Of a stretch of DNA of 64,000 bases, positions 1 to 9,605 are shown piece by piece. Source of the DNA: Muribaculaceae bacterium (lineage in GTDB: Bacteria > Bacteroidota > Bacteroidia > Bacteroidales > Muribaculaceae); the NCBI GenBank assembly GCA_022509105.1, contig JAFLTV010000001.1, positions 124,001 to 188,000 on the forward strand, written 5' to 3'. A program made the position numbers and the translations under genes. The notes below the pieces were generated by a model. It saw only the letters and a program-made list of their open reading frames with translations. It was not told the origin of the DNA and ran no database searches. The first letter of the stretch is position 1. Each line of letters begins with the position of its first letter.

Positions 1-117
1 AAAACCAAAATTAAATAAAATTCTCCAAATTCCCTCAGATTCTATTTTCGAAGAGGGCAAAAGACGAGTAACCGCAATAAGAAGGATGAATAAAGTCCGA
101 AGCCCAAGTATTAACAT
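1..117 (-). CDS. possible N-terminus of a membrane protein, cut by the window edge
   Basis: A minus-strand ATG at 117 directly follows an in-frame TAA and opens 39 codons with no stop before the window edge. The predicted start is strongly hydrophobic (LRTLFILLIAVTRLL, about residues 6-20), like a first transmembrane helix or a signal anchor. I see no TAnnTTTG promoter in front of it and cannot name a family. It could be a real gene divergent from mutA or a chance open stretch. Confidence 0.35.
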   Translation of the reverse strand, partial: MLILGLRTLFILLIAVTRLLPSSKIESEGIWRILFNFGF

Positions 118-169
118 AGATTATAAAACGATTTTGCTGATAAAATTTTATTTATAAGAAGATAATCTT

Positions 170-177
170 TAATTTTG
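170..177 (+). promoter_or_regulatory. Bacteroidetes -7 promoter box for mutAB
   Basis: TAATTTTG matches the TAnnTTTG consensus. Transcription would start near 184, leaving a leader of about 107 nt before the mutA ATG. No TTTG lies at the ideal -33 distance. The leader shows no B12-box-like sequence and is too short for a normal cobalamin riboswitch. The remainder of 118-291 holds nothing else I can identify. Confidence 0.5.
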
Positions 178-291
178 CCACAAGGCTTGGAGGATAAGCA
201 AAATATTGAAAAAACCATGTCCTTCGTCTCTGAAATCAATACTAAAAATTAGATTATAAAAAGAAAAACACATTCTAACTAAATAAGAAAA

Positions 292-2145
292 ATGGCAACA
301 AAAGAAAAACTCTTCGACATGTTTTCTCCGACGTCAACACATGACTGGATAGAGAAAATCACTGTCGACCTTAAGGGTGCCGATTTCGAAAAGAAATTGG
401 TTTGGCGTACAAACGAGGGCTTTAATGTAAAGCCGTTCTATCGCCGTGAAGATCTTAAAGATATACCTCACATGGGAACCTTGCCCGGACAATTCCCTTA
501 TGTAAGAGGTACTCGTGAAGACAACAACTGGCTTATCAGACAACAGATTCTTGGTGAGACAGCTGAAGAACTTAACAAAGAGGCGCTTCTTGCCATCAAC
601 CGTGGAGTTGATTCAATAGGCGTTAAAGTTGCAAACGATGTAGATGAAAAATATTTCGAGATTCTTTTCAAGGATATCGATCTCAAGAAAATCGAAGTCA
701 ACATCAGCAGTTGCATGGGCCATGCAGTTGGCGTTGCCAAAGTTTTGGTTGACTATCTGAAAAGCAAAGGTATTGAAAATGATTTCAAAGGCAGCATAGA
801 TTTCAATCCCTTTAAACGTCTGTTAAAACATGGCATGGACTTCCCGAGAGATATCAAAGAGGAAGCCGTTGCAATGTATAACACTGTAAAAGATGTAAAG
901 AATCTGAGATGTTTTGCAGTAGACAGCGTGATGCTTAATAATGCCGGCGCTTACATCACTCAGGAATTAGGTTATGCTCTTGCTTGGGGTGCTGAATGGA
1001 TGACTCTGCTTACCGATGCAGGTCTGACTCCTTGTGAAGTTGCTTCAAGAATTAAATTCAACATGGGCATTTCTTCCAACTATTTCCTTGAAATTGCAAA
1101 ATTCAGGGCTGCAAGAATGTTGTGGGCAGAAGTAGTGAAAGCCTACGGTGCGGAAGATGATTGCTGCAAGATGGTGGCACATGCTGTAACAAGCGTATTT
1201 AATATGACTATCTATGATGCACATGTGAATCTGCTTCGTTCAATGACAGAAACTATGAGTGCAGCAATTGCCGGTGTTGATTCAATCGAAACCTTGCCAT
1301 TTGATCTTCCTTATAAGAAACCTGATGAGTTCTCAGAAAGAATAGCCAAAAATCAGCAATTGCTTCTCAGAGATGAAAGTCATCTTAATAAGGTAACAGA
1401 CCCGGCCGGTGGTTCCTATTATGTGGAAGTTCTTACTAAATCAATAGCCGAGATAGCATGGAAACTCTTTGTGGAAGTTGAAGAAAAGGGAGGTTTCCTC
1501 GCAGAATTAAAGAAAGGCGATATCCAGAAGGCAGTAAACGAATCAGGAGTAAAGAGACACTCAGATGTAGCTCGTCGTAAAGAGATATTATTAGGCACCA
1601 ACCAATATCCTAACTTCAACGAGACAGCTCTCGATAAGATTCAGAAACCGTTAGGTCCTTGTGGTTGCGGATGCTCAGTAGAGCCGCAGGATGGTGCTGT
1701 GGATTATCTAAACTTCGACAGAGCGGCAAGCCAATTCGAACAGCTCAGACTTGACACGGAAAGAAGCGGAAAACGTCCGAAAGTGTTTATGTTGACAATC
1801 GGCAACCTCGCCATGAGACTGGCCAGAGCTCAATTCTCAGCCAACTTATTCGGATGTGCCGGATATGAAATCATCGACAATATCGGTTTCAACACGGTTA
1901 AAGAGGGTGTTAATGCAGCAGTAGAAAAAGGAGCAGATGTTGTTGTGCTCTGTTCAAGCGATGATGAATATGCTGAATATGCTCCGGAAGCGTTCAAAGA
2001 ATTGAACGGAAGAGCAATGTTTGTTGTGGCCGGCGCACCGGCATGCATGGATGAGCTAAAAGCTCAAGGTATAGAAGAGTTTATACATGTGAGAGTGAAT
2101 GTGCTTGACACTCTGATTAAATTCAACGCAAAACTTCTGAAGTGA
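292..2145 (+). CDS. mutA: methylmalonyl-CoA mutase, small (beta) subunit
   Basis: This is the non-catalytic partner of MutB in the adenosylcobalamin-dependent mutase that interconverts succinyl-CoA and methylmalonyl-CoA, a step of propionate formation in Bacteroidales. At 617 aa it has the usual small-subunit length. The N-terminal 450 residues form the mutase barrel (for example [15 protein letters not shown], and [10 protein letters not shown] near residue 370). The C-terminal 130 residues resemble the B12-binding fold but lack the DxHxxG cobalt-ligand motif, as expected for this subunit. A cysteine-rich linker (PCGCGC, about residue 455) joins the two parts. It is followed one base later by mutB, so the two are translated together. 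The ATG at 292 sits after an A-rich leader. Confidence 0.96.
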   Translation: MATKEKLFDMFSPTSTHDWIEKITVDLKGADFEKKLVWRTNEGFNVKPFYRREDLKDIPHMGTLPGQFPYVRGTREDNNWLIRQQILGETAEELNKEALLAINRGVDSIGVKVANDVDEKYFEILFKDIDLKKIEVNISSCMGHAVGVAKVLVDYLKSKGIENDFKGSIDFNPFKRLLKHGMDFPRDIKEEAVAMYNTVKDVKNLRCFAVDSVMLNNAGAYITQELGYALAWGAEWMTLLTDAGLTPCEVASRIKFNMGISSNYFLEIAKFRAARMLWAEVVKAYGAEDDCCKMVAHAVTSVFNMTIYDAHVNLLRSMTETMSAAIAGVDSIETLPFDLPYKKPDEFSERIAKNQQLLLRDESHLNKVTDPAGGSYYVEVLTKSIAEIAWKLFVEVEEKGGFLAELKKGDIQKAVNESGVKRHSDVARRKEILLGTNQYPNFNETALDKIQKPLGPCGCGCSVEPQDGAVDYLNFDRAASQFEQLRLDTERSGKRPKVFMLTIGNLAMRLARAQFSANLFGCAGYEIIDNIGFNTVKEGVNAAVEKGADVVVLCSSDDEYAEYAPEAFKELNGRAMFVVAGAPACMDELKAQGIEEFIHVRVNVLDTLIKFNAKLLK

Positions 2146-2146
2146 G

Positions 2147-4300
2147 ATGAGACCAAATTTCAAAAATATAGATCTGAGTGCCGTTGTAACAGAGAAAGGT
2201 CCGGCACCAAAAGTTGATTCCAAAGAATCAGACTGGATTACGGCAGAATTAATTCCCGTAAAACCGGTTTATACCGAAGAAGACCTCAAAGATATGGAGC
2301 ATCTTGACTTCGTGTCAGGTTTGCCACCTTTCTTAAGAGGCCCGTATAGTGCAATGTATCCTTTACGTCCTTGGACAATCCGTCAGTATGCCGGTTTCTC
2401 AACAGCAGCAGAATCAAATGCATTCTATCGTAGAAACCTCGCATCAGGACAAAAAGGTTTGTCAGTGGCTTTCGACCTTCCGACTCACCGCGGCTATGAC
2501 GCAAACCATGAAAGAGTAGTCGGCGATGTCGGCAAAGCAGGTGTATCTATCTGTTCACTCGAAGATATGAAGGTACTCTTCGATGGCATTCCATTGAACA
2601 AGATGTCAGTTTCTATGACAATGAACGGAGCAGTGCTTCCTGTAATGGCCTTCTATATCAATGCCGGTCTTGAACAAGGCGCTAAACTCGAAGAGATGGC
2701 TGGAACTATCCAGAACGACATCTTGAAAGAGTTTATGGTTAGAAACACTTATATTTATCCGCCGGCCTTCTCAATGAAGATCATCGCTGATATCTTTGAA
2801 TATACGGCTAAAAACATGCCGAAGTTCAATTCTATTTCAATCTCCGGCTACCACATGCAGGAAGCAGGAGCTACTGCTGATATTGAATTGGCTTATACTC
2901 TTGCCGACGGACTCGAATATCTGAGAGCCGGAGTAAACGCAGGAATGGATATCGACACTTTCGCACCTCGTCTTTCTTTCTTCTGGGGTATATCAATGAA
3001 TTATTTCATGGAGATCGCCAAACTGAGAGCTGCAAGAATGCTTTGGGCGAAGATTGTGAAACAATTCAACCCGAAGAATCCGAAATCTCTGGCGCTTCGC
3101 ACTCACAGTCAGACATCAGGTTGGAGCTTGACCGAACAGGATCCGTTCAACAATGTTGGAAGAACTTGCGTGGAAGCTATGGGAGCAGTGTTGGGTCATA
3201 CTCAGTCTCTCCATACAAATGCACTTGATGAAGCTATCGCATTGCCAACCGATTTCTCAGCACGTATTGCACGTAATACTCAGATCTACATCCAGGAAGA
3301 AACCTATGTAACAAAAGAGATCGACCCATGGGGTGGTAGCTATTATGTAGAAACACTGACTGACGAACTTGCACATAAAGCTTGGGAACATATCCAGGAA
3401 ATAGAGAAGCTTGGCGGTATGGCAAAAGCAATCGAAACCGGCCTTCCGAAGCTCAAGATTGAAGAGGCTGCTGCAAGAACCCAGGCCAGAATCGACTCAG
3501 GCAAACAGACCATCGTGGGTATCAACAAATATCGTCTTGATCATGAAGATCCTATCGATATCCTTGAAGTTGACAACACTGAGGTGAGAAAAGAACAATG
3601 CGCACGTCTTGACGACCTTAAAGGCAAGAGGGATGAAGAAGCTGTTAAGAAAGCATTGGAAGCTATCACAGAAGCAGTGAAAGATCCATCCAAAGGCAAT
3701 TTGCTTGACCTCGCAGTTAAAGCCGCAGGCTTGAGAGCAACATTGGGAGAAATCTCAGATGCATGTGAGGCAGTTGTAGGCAGATATAAAGCAGTAATCA
3801 AAACAATATCAGGCGTGTATAGCAGTGAAGAAAAAGGAGATCCCGAATTTGAGGAAGCTCGTAAAGCAGTTGCTGATTTCGCAAAACGTGAAGGCCGTCA
3901 GCCGCGTATCATGATAGCCAAGATGGGACAAGACGGTCATGACCGTGGAGCTAAAGTTGTAGCTACAGGATATGCAGACTGCGGTTATGACGTGGATATG
4001 GGTCCGCTCTTCCAGACTCCAGCAGAAGCAGCACGTCAGGCAGTTGAAAACGACGTTCACATTCTCGGCGTTTCATCATTGGCAGCAGGACATAAGACAC
4101 TCGTGCCGCAAGTTATTGAAGAACTCAAGAAACTCGGTCGCCCCGACATCTTAGTGACTGCCGGCGGTGTGATCCCCGCACAGGATTATGACTTCCTGTA
4201 CAAAGCAGGTGTTGATGCCATCTTTGGCCCGGGCACACGTGTAGCAAAGAGTGCTTTGGAAATGATCAGACTGCTTAATGAACAGAGAGCTGAAGCTTAA
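2147..4300 (+). CDS. mutB: methylmalonyl-CoA mutase, large (alpha, catalytic) subunit
   Basis: This is the catalytic adenosylcobalamin-dependent subunit and pairs with MutA. The protein is 717 aa, standard for the family. The N-terminal substrate barrel is clear ([13 protein letters not shown] near residue 108; [20 protein letters not shown] near 230). The C-terminal B12 domain carries the DGHDRGAK motif at about residue 595, whose histidine ligates cobalt. The start is one base after the mutA stop (TGAG ATG region), indicating tight coupling. A strong terminator follows 20 bp after the stop, so the transcript is probably just mutA-mutB. Epimerase and decarboxylase genes of the pathway are not in this window. 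Confidence 0.97.
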   Translation: MRPNFKNIDLSAVVTEKGPAPKVDSKESDWITAELIPVKPVYTEEDLKDMEHLDFVSGLPPFLRGPYSAMYPLRPWTIRQYAGFSTAAESNAFYRRNLASGQKGLSVAFDLPTHRGYDANHERVVGDVGKAGVSICSLEDMKVLFDGIPLNKMSVSMTMNGAVLPVMAFYINAGLEQGAKLEEMAGTIQNDILKEFMVRNTYIYPPAFSMKIIADIFEYTAKNMPKFNSISISGYHMQEAGATADIELAYTLADGLEYLRAGVNAGMDIDTFAPRLSFFWGISMNYFMEIAKLRAARMLWAKIVKQFNPKNPKSLALRTHSQTSGWSLTEQDPFNNVGRTCVEAMGAVLGHTQSLHTNALDEAIALPTDFSARIARNTQIYIQEETYVTKEIDPWGGSYYVETLTDELAHKAWEHIQEIEKLGGMAKAIETGLPKLKIEEAAARTQARIDSGKQTIVGINKYRLDHEDPIDILEVDNTEVRKEQCARLDDLKGKRDEEAVKKALEAITEAVKDPSKGNLLDLAVKAAGLRATLGEISDACEAVVGRYKAVIKTISGVYSSEEKGDPEFEEARKAVADFAKREGRQPRIMIAKMGQDGHDRGAKVVATGYADCGYDVDMGPLFQTPAEAARQAVENDVHILGVSSLAAGHKTLVPQVIEELKKLGRPDILVTAGGVIPAQDYDFLYKAGVDAIFGPGTRVAKSALEMIRLLNEQRAEA

Positions 4301-4320
4301 TACTAATAGATTATTATAAA

Positions 4321-4352
4321 AAATGTCGGTGGGAAATTACCGACATTTTTTA
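4321..4352 (+). terminator. Rho-independent terminator of mutAB
   Basis: Perfect 10-bp stem (4321-4330 with 4339-4348) with an 8-nt loop, running into a T tract at 4346-4351. It closes the mutAB transcript. A longer reading of the next gene from the ATG at 4323 would translate this hairpin, so that start is rejected in favour of 4398. Confidence 0.9.
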
Positions 4353-4358
4353 TATTTG
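4351..4358 (+). promoter_or_regulatory. -7 promoter box for the glycosyltransferase at 4398
   Basis: TATATTTG fits TAnnTTTG and begins at the last T of the mutAB terminator, so transcription can restart straight after termination. The distance to the ATG at 4398 (40 bp) is normal. No good -33 TTTG was found. Confidence 0.5.
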
Positions 4359-4397
4359 CATCAAATAATAATTGAATTAATAAAACAAGGAAAAAAT

Positions 4398-5237
4398 ATG
4401 GTGACGGCATCGATAGTGGTTCATAAAACACCGGAGGATCAGCTTCTGAGGGCTATAGACTGCATCATGCAATCATCAATTGATAAACTTTATATTTTAG
4501 ACAACAGTCCGACTGAAGAATTAAAGGGAACAATCCCCGAGAATCCGGAAATTATTTATAAAAAAATAAATAACAATGGATATGGCGCCGGACATAATAT
4601 AGCTATTAAAGAAGCCATGAAATCCCGGAGTGACTATCATCTTGTTATGAATGCGGATGTAGCATGGGAAGGGGATATAATCCTTAGGCTTAAAGACTAT
4701 ATGGACATGAATCCAAAAATCGGGATGATCTCACCGAAAGTATATTATCCCGATGGAGATTTACAATATACTTGCAGGATGCTGCCGACTCCAATAGATC
4801 TTATCTTTAAAAGGTTTCTGCCGGAAAAGATCATAAAAAGGAGAATGGAAAAATACCTCTTGACCGAACATGATCATAACAAGCCAATAAATTGTCCTTA
4901 TCTTTTAGGATCCTTTTTATTTTTTAGGATTAAAGCTTTGGAGGAGTCGGGAATTTTTGACGAGAGATTTTTCATGTATCCTGAAGATATAGACATAACC
5001 CGAAGAATACATGAAAATTGGGAGACTCTATATTGGCCGGAAGTAAAAATTATCCATGAACATCAGGCTGCATCCAGAAAAAGCATGAAAATGCTGGGCA
5101 TTCATTTGAAGAATATGATAAAATATTTCAACAAATGGGGGTGGATTTATGATAAAAAGAGGAAAGAATATAATCTTAGATTGAGAAAATCCATGATTCC
5201 GCTTCCCCGAGAGGAGAGGCCTAAAGGAAGAGGATAA
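4398..5237 (+). CDS. family 2 glycosyltransferase (rhamnosyltransferase-like)
   Basis: The 279-aa protein has a GT-A fold and probably transfers a sugar to a cell-surface polysaccharide on the cytoplasmic face. Visible motifs are ASIVVHKTPEDQL at the N-terminus, NNGYGAGHNIAI, LVMNADV (the DXD-like nucleotide-sugar site) and FFMYPEDIDITRRI (acceptor side), the pattern of WbbL/RfbF-like rhamnosyltransferases. The sugar specificity is inference. The start at 4398 was chosen because the alternative at 4323 lies inside the upstream terminator and adds a non-homologous leader. It converges with the next two minus-strand glycosyltransferase-like genes; the 69 bp between them hold no clear terminator. 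Confidence 0.85.
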   Translation: MVTASIVVHKTPEDQLLRAIDCIMQSSIDKLYILDNSPTEELKGTIPENPEIIYKKINNNGYGAGHNIAIKEAMKSRSDYHLVMNADVAWEGDIILRLKDYMDMNPKIGMISPKVYYPDGDLQYTCRMLPTPIDLIFKRFLPEKIIKRRMEKYLLTEHDHNKPINCPYLLGSFLFFRIKALEESGIFDERFFMYPEDIDITRRIHENWETLYWPEVKIIHEHQAASRKSMKMLGIHLKNMIKYFNKWGWIYDKKRKEYNLRLRKSMIPLPREERPKGRG

Positions 5238-5306
5238 ATATTTAATGTTGAGAGAAGAGTATGAAGAGAAGTGAGAAAATCCAAAAGATTAATGAAAAGG
5301 ATAACT

Positions 5307-6245
5307 CTATTTATAAAAGATCCGGGATATGACTTTAAAAACAGAGGAGCCTAAATAAGAAGCCAGAATCCCGGCCTTGTTTTTAAACCTTACTTTTTTA
5401 TTCATCAAAGAGTCTTTACGATAATCGCAAATCAATTGCCAACATTTACCGGCTTCTTCATTCTCATGATTTAAGGAGGCAAGAGCAAACATATTGAAAT
5501 TGGCACTTAACCGGCGGTCCTTAGAGGCAGGTACTAAGTCAGGATGATTGGTTGACATATAATCTTCTATCTTTTCCGTGACATTTAATACATCCAGACG
5601 TTTTCGACACCAGGAATTGACAATGCTACCGGGAGCTATCCTATAAAAATAAACAGGATTAGAAACGTATGCAACCTTTTGGCATTTTTCAAGAATAAGA
5701 TAGAAAATGTCAAGGTCTTCATACAATATCCCTTCCTGAAATCTCAATTCGTCGAAGAGACTTTTTCTATAAAGCTTTCCACAAGCAGATGGCAACAGGC
5801 AGTCTTGATAAAGAACTTTTTCCATTGCTTCAACCGGCTGGAAAACCTGTATTTTCAATTTTTGAGTTTTCCCTATTTTATAATATTTTGAACGTATTAC
5901 CTTTCCCTCCGCAAAATCAGCATTATTCATTTCAAGTGCCGCTAAGAGATAGCGTATTGAATGAGGATAAAGCATATCATCAGCATCGACAAACATTATC
6001 AATTCTCCGGATGCAAGGTCCAGTCCTCGGTTTCTTGCCGCAGAAAGTCCACCATTTTCAAAATGAAATGCTTTAATATTAGTATATTTTATGGAATATT
6101 CATCGATGATATTTACAGAATTATCTGAAGATCCGTCATCAATAAGGAGAAGTTCCCAATCTTTTAAAGATTGCGATATGATGCTTTCCACACAATCCAC
6201 AAGATAAGATTCAGCATTATAAACCGGAACAATAATACTAATCAT
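5307..6245 (-). CDS. family 2 glycosyltransferase
   Basis: A 312-aa GT2 enzyme of the kind that builds surface polysaccharides from nucleotide sugars. The N-terminus is canonical (ISIIVPVYNAESYL, LLIDDGSSDNS, GGLSAARNRGLDLASGELIMFVDADD), with the DADD metal site near residue 87 and a downstream ILYEDLD acceptor/catalytic segment. The C-terminus (about 250-312) is basic and without recognisable motifs. It lies 9 bp after the NodZ-like gene at 6255-7082 on the same strand, so the two are probably cotranscribed and modify the same glycan. Donor and acceptor cannot be read from the sequence. Confidence 0.88.
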   Translation of the reverse strand: MISIIVPVYNAESYLVDCVESIISQSLKDWELLLIDDGSSDNSVNIIDEYSIKYTNIKAFHFENGGLSAARNRGLDLASGELIMFVDADDMLYPHSIRYLLAALEMNNADFAEGKVIRSKYYKIGKTQKLKIQVFQPVEAMEKVLYQDCLLPSACGKLYRKSLFDELRFQEGILYEDLDIFYLILEKCQKVAYVSNPVYFYRIAPGSIVNSWCRKRLDVLNVTEKIEDYMSTNHPDLVPASKDRRLSANFNMFALASLNHENEEAGKCWQLICDYRKDSLMNKKVRFKNKAGILASYLGSSVFKVISRIFYK

Positions 6246-6254
6246 ATCCTATAT

Positions 6255-7082
6255 TCAATTTTTTAAAATGATTAGTTCGGAATCCCCCATCAAGGCTGCA
6301 ATTTCTGAATAAGAACTCCAAAAAGAGCCATATATTCTGGGTGAATCTGCAAGAATCAACATTTCAGCCATAGCATCAATAATTCCTTCTTTGGTTTTTC
6401 GAGAAGCCGGGGCCGGATTAATAAGAATGTTAGAACCGAATTTTTCTAAGAAATGCCTCTTTACTCCTTCATCGTCTGAAGCGATGAAAATTGATGCGGA
6501 AGGATTATTTTCCAATTCTTCTTTCACCTTGCTTTCAAAAAGAACAAGAGGACTGTTTTTTATTGAGTCATGATTATCCGTGCGTCTAATATGACAGGAA
6601 ATTGTAGGATTCCGGAAATTGAGAATTTCAGCTTTCTTTGATTCGATTACAGGCAATACTTTAAACAGTCTGTCGAAATTATCTTTTTTAAAATCAATGA
6701 AGGCCGAGCCGGAAGAAATTACAAGGTTTTGATTTTGAAGAATCCTTTTGTAGTCTTCCAAGGAAGGGAAACTTAACATAGGTCCTGTGTGAAAAATAAA
6801 TTTATCAGGAGAAAGATTCTGATAAATAGCCGAAATAAATAGATTTCTTTTTCTGGGCACTTCGTAAAGAAGACGGTTTTTGAAAGCTGATATTTCGATA
6901 AGTTCAAAAGGAATATTGTCCGTTCTGAAAATATCACTGAAATTCGCCATAAGGCCATCATCTTTACTCCATTTCACTTTTAAGGAGCAATCTAAAGATT
7001 CAGCTAAAGCATAGGCAGCGGCTATTGCCCGCAGTCTATTGGCCAAACCTCCAACAGGAATCACTGTTATGTTATGTTTCAT
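6255..7082 (-). CDS. NodZ/O-fucosyltransferase-like glycosyltransferase
   Basis: A 275-aa protein that looks like a compact GDP-sugar glycosyltransferase. The N-terminus GGLANRLRAIAAAYALAESL resembles the GGxxNRL..L start of the fucosyltransferase superfamily, and CHIRRTDNHDS (about residue 165) resembles the HxRRxD donor-binding motif shared by NodZ, FUT8 and protein O-fucosyltransferases. A late SFWSSYSEIAALMG segment fits the closing (S/T)FS.. donor loop of those enzymes. Fucose as donor is inference. It is first gene of a two-gene unit with the GT2 at 5307. A near-consensus promoter box (CAATTTTG, one mismatch) lies just upstream on the minus strand. Confidence 0.65.
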   Translation of the reverse strand: MKHNITVIPVGGLANRLRAIAAAYALAESLDCSLKVKWSKDDGLMANFSDIFRTDNIPFELIEISAFKNRLLYEVPRKRNLFISAIYQNLSPDKFIFHTGPMLSFPSLEDYKRILQNQNLVISSGSAFIDFKKDNFDRLFKVLPVIESKKAEILNFRNPTISCHIRRTDNHDSIKNSPLVLFESKVKEELENNPSASIFIASDDEGVKRHFLEKFGSNILINPAPASRKTKEGIIDAMAEMLILADSPRIYGSFWSSYSEIAALMGDSELIILKN

Positions 7083-7177
7083 AAGAGAAAATAACTTCCA
7101 TTAGCAAAATTGCATTATATTTTTCATAATAACACAATTAGACAGTTATTATTTATCAAAAAAAGACATTTATTTTA

Positions 7178-7185
7178 TAATTTTG
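7178..7185 (+). promoter_or_regulatory. -7 promoter box for the methionine operon
   Basis: TAATTTTG matches TAnnTTTG; predicted transcription start near 7192 and leader of about 36 nt. A TTG inside this box could serve as an upstream start in frame, but that would put translation inside the promoter, so the ATG at 7228 is used. The leader is too short for a SAM riboswitch. Confidence 0.6.
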
Positions 7186-7227
7186 CATATTGATAGAAAA
7201 TTGAAAATAGATTTGAAAGAATTAAAG

Positions 7228-8409
7228 ATGAATAAATCGACAAAAGCCATACACACAAAATTTCAACGCAGAGATGCATGGGATGCATTACAAATTCCCA
7301 TTTATACATGCTTGGCTTATGAATTCGACAATGCTGATTATATGTCAGACGTGTTTTGTGGCAAAGTAATAGTCCCGGACTATTCAAGAGTTTTGAATCC
7401 CACAGTGACTCATCTGGAAGAAATAGTTGCCAATCTCACGGGAGCGAAAGAAGTAAGCGCCTTCAATAGCGGAATGGCGGCAATCAGCGCTATGATAATG
7501 TGTGTGGCACAAGCCGGTAAAAATATCGTTACCTCAAAACATCTGTTTGGTAACACCTATTTATTGTTAACACAGACTCTTAAGAGATTCGGGGTAGAGG
7601 CAAGATTAATTGATCTGACAAACCTTGAAGAGATTGAAAAATCAATAGATAGCAACACATGCTGCGTTTTTTTAGAGAGTGTGACCAATCCACAGATGGA
7701 AGTAGCCGATATAAAAGAGATTTCAAAGATTACAAAGAAACATCATATACCATTAATTGCGGATACAACCATTATACCCTTTACCCAGTTTGATGGTAAA
7801 GAACTTGGATTGGATTTTCAGGTTGTCTCATCAACTAAATATATCTCGGGTGGCGCCACGAGCTTAGGAGGTCTGATTATAGATTACGGCAACTATCCGG
7901 AGATTTCTTCATTAATTAAGAAAGATTCTGTTTTTAATCTCGGAGGTTATATGACTCCTCAAGCAGCCTATCAGCAGATAATGGGGCTTGAAACTCTTGA
8001 AGTGAGATATAAACGTCAGGCCGAATCGGCAAAAAAAATAGCAGAGATGCTCGAAAAGACATCCGGAGTGGAAGCGGTTGGCTATTGTGGATTGGAGTCT
8101 CATCCTTTTCATGAGGTTTTCAAAAAGAATTATGGCGAAGAAGCCGGAGCTATGATAACCATAGATTTAAAAAACCGGGAAGCCTGTTACGATTTCATTA
8201 ATTCATTGAAACTTGTTCACAGAGCTACAAATCTGTTTGACAACCGTTCTCTTGCCATTCATCCATATAGCACGATATTCGGGCCCCTTCCTGAAGAGGA
8301 AAGGCTCTCTATGGACATTAAACCGACAACTATAAGATTATCTATAGGACTTGAGGATCCGGAGGATATCTATGAGGATCTGAAACAAGCAATTGAAAAC
8401 GCTCAATGA
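7228..8409 (+). CDS. Cys/Met-metabolism PLP enzyme, probably O-acetylhomoserine sulfhydrylase-like
   Basis: This 393-aa enzyme belongs to the trans-sulfuration (Cys/Met metabolism) PLP family. The family fold is evident in VPDYSRVLNPTVTHLEEIVANLTGA, AFNSGMAAISA, ESVTNPQMEV, IADTT and the PLP lysine in SSTKYISGG (Lys204). The family covers O-acetylhomoserine sulfhydrylase, cystathionine gamma-synthase and methionine gamma-lyase. Sitting ahead of metF and metH, homocysteine formation by direct sulfhydrylation is the most likely role, but sequence reading alone does not separate these activities. Its TGA overlaps the start of the next gene (ATGA), showing coupled translation. Confidence 0.85.
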   Translation: MNKSTKAIHTKFQRRDAWDALQIPIYTCLAYEFDNADYMSDVFCGKVIVPDYSRVLNPTVTHLEEIVANLTGAKEVSAFNSGMAAISAMIMCVAQAGKNIVTSKHLFGNTYLLLTQTLKRFGVEARLIDLTNLEEIEKSIDSNTCCVFLESVTNPQMEVADIKEISKITKKHHIPLIADTTIIPFTQFDGKELGLDFQVVSSTKYISGGATSLGGLIIDYGNYPEISSLIKKDSVFNLGGYMTPQAAYQQIMGLETLEVRYKRQAESAKKIAEMLEKTSGVEAVGYCGLESHPFHEVFKKNYGEEAGAMITIDLKNREACYDFINSLKLVHRATNLFDNRSLAIHPYSTIFGPLPEEERLSMDIKPTTIRLSIGLEDPEDIYEDLKQAIENAQ

Positions 8410-9605
8410 TGGCTGCATACGATTTTGATAAAATTATAGAAAGAAGGGGTTCGGGCGCATTAAAAACCGATCGGCTTAAAGAACGTTACGGCAGAGATGA
8501 TCTCTTGGCTGCATGGGTTGCGGATATGGATTTTGCAACCCCGGATTTTATAATAGACGCCATAAAAGAAAGATTGAATCATCCAATTTTCGGTTATAGC
8601 GTGGAACCCGATGATTATCGTCCGGCAATTATTGATTGGGAGAAGAATCTTCACGGATGGGACATAAAACCGGAATGGATATCCTATATTCCGGGAATTG
8701 TAAAAGGGATTGGGATGGTTATTAATGTCTTTACCAAACCGGGCGACAATGTTGTCATTATGCCCCCTGTTTATCATCCTTTCCGGATAACGACTGAACT
8801 GAACGGAAGGAAAGTGGTAAATATCCCGTTAATACAAAAAGAGAACGTAGAGTATTTCATAGACTTCGAGAAGCTGGAACAATTATCTGAACAAGGAGGA
8901 CTGTTAATATTCTCAAACCCACATAATCCGGGAGGAAGGATATGGACGAAAGAAGAGATGGTCAGACTCGCAGAAATAGCAGAGAAAAAAAATCTTTTAG
9001 TGATTTCAGACGAGATCCATGCCGATATGCCGTTATGGGGAAAGAATCACTTACCTTACATGATGAGCAGCAATCAGGCATTAGAAAACAGTATCACATT
9101 CTGTGCACCTTCCAAGACCTTCAATATTCCGGGAATCGTGAGCTCATTTTCTGTAATAGCAAATGAGAGGATAAGAGATAAATTCTATGGATGGCTTAAA
9201 GCTAATGAATTTGATGAAGCTCCTGTCTTTTCGCACATAGCTACAATAGCCGCATATAGGAAAGGGAATGAATGGAGAAAAGATCTTCTGAAATATATTG
9301 AATCGAACATAGAGACAACAGAAGATTTTTTCAAAAGAGAACTTCCGGAGATAAAAGTCTTGCGACCTGATGCTTCATTTTTAGCATGGTTGGATTGCCG
9401 GGATTTGGAATTGAATCAGGAAGAACTTGTTGATTTATTTGTTAATCATGCAAAAGTCGCATTAAACGATGGAGGGATGTTTGGTAAGGAAGGAGAAGGG
9501 TTTATGCGGCTTAATGTAGGAATGCCAAAAGAGTCCTTATATAAGGTTCTTGAAAGAATAAAAGACGGGGTAAATAATTATAGAAAGATTAAGAATGAAG
9601 ATTAG
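8409..9605 (+). CDS. MalY/PatB-type aminotransferase-fold C-S lyase (cystathionine beta-lyase-like)
   Basis: A 398-aa fold-type I PLP protein of the MalY/PatB subgroup, which cleaves cystathionine or cysteine to give homocysteine or sulfide. Recognisable motifs are WVADMDFATPDFI, the substrate region FGYSVEPDDY, FSNPHNPGGRIW, SDEIHADM and the PLP lysine in APSKTFNIPG (Lys236), followed by RLNVGMP near the end. Two ATGs occur in a row (8406 and 8409); the second was used, the difference being one residue. It overlaps the upstream stop and the downstream metF start, so it sits in the middle of a translationally coupled sulfur operon. A regulatory MalY-like role cannot be excluded. Confidence 0.85.
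   Translation: MAAYDFDKIIERRGSGALKTDRLKERYGRDDLLAAWVADMDFATPDFIIDAIKERLNHPIFGYSVEPDDYRPAIIDWEKNLHGWDIKPEWISYIPGIVKGIGMVINVFTKPGDNVVIMPPVYHPFRITTELNGRKVVNIPLIQKENVEYFIDFEKLEQLSEQGGLLIFSNPHNPGGRIWTKEEMVRLAEIAEKKNLLVISDEIHADMPLWGKNHLPYMMSSNQALENSITFCAPSKTFNIPGIVSSFSVIANERIRDKFYGWLKANEFDEAPVFSHIATIAAYRKGNEWRKDLLKYIESNIETTEDFFKRELPEIKVLRPDASFLAWLDCRDLELNQEELVDLFVNHAKVALNDGGMFGKEGEGFMRLNVGMPKESLYKVLERIKDGVNNYRKIKNED

Noticed and set aside
170-291. Cobalamin riboswitch in the mutA leader
   Set aside because: The leader is about 107 nt and shows no B12-box sequence; cobalamin riboswitches are longer.
4323-4397. Longer N-terminus for the glycosyltransferase starting at 4323
   Set aside because: These 75 bases contain the mutAB terminator hairpin and the new promoter box, so they are not translated.
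7186-7227. SAM riboswitch before the methionine operon
   Set aside because: Only about 36 nt separate the predicted transcription start and the ATG, too short for any SAM riboswitch.
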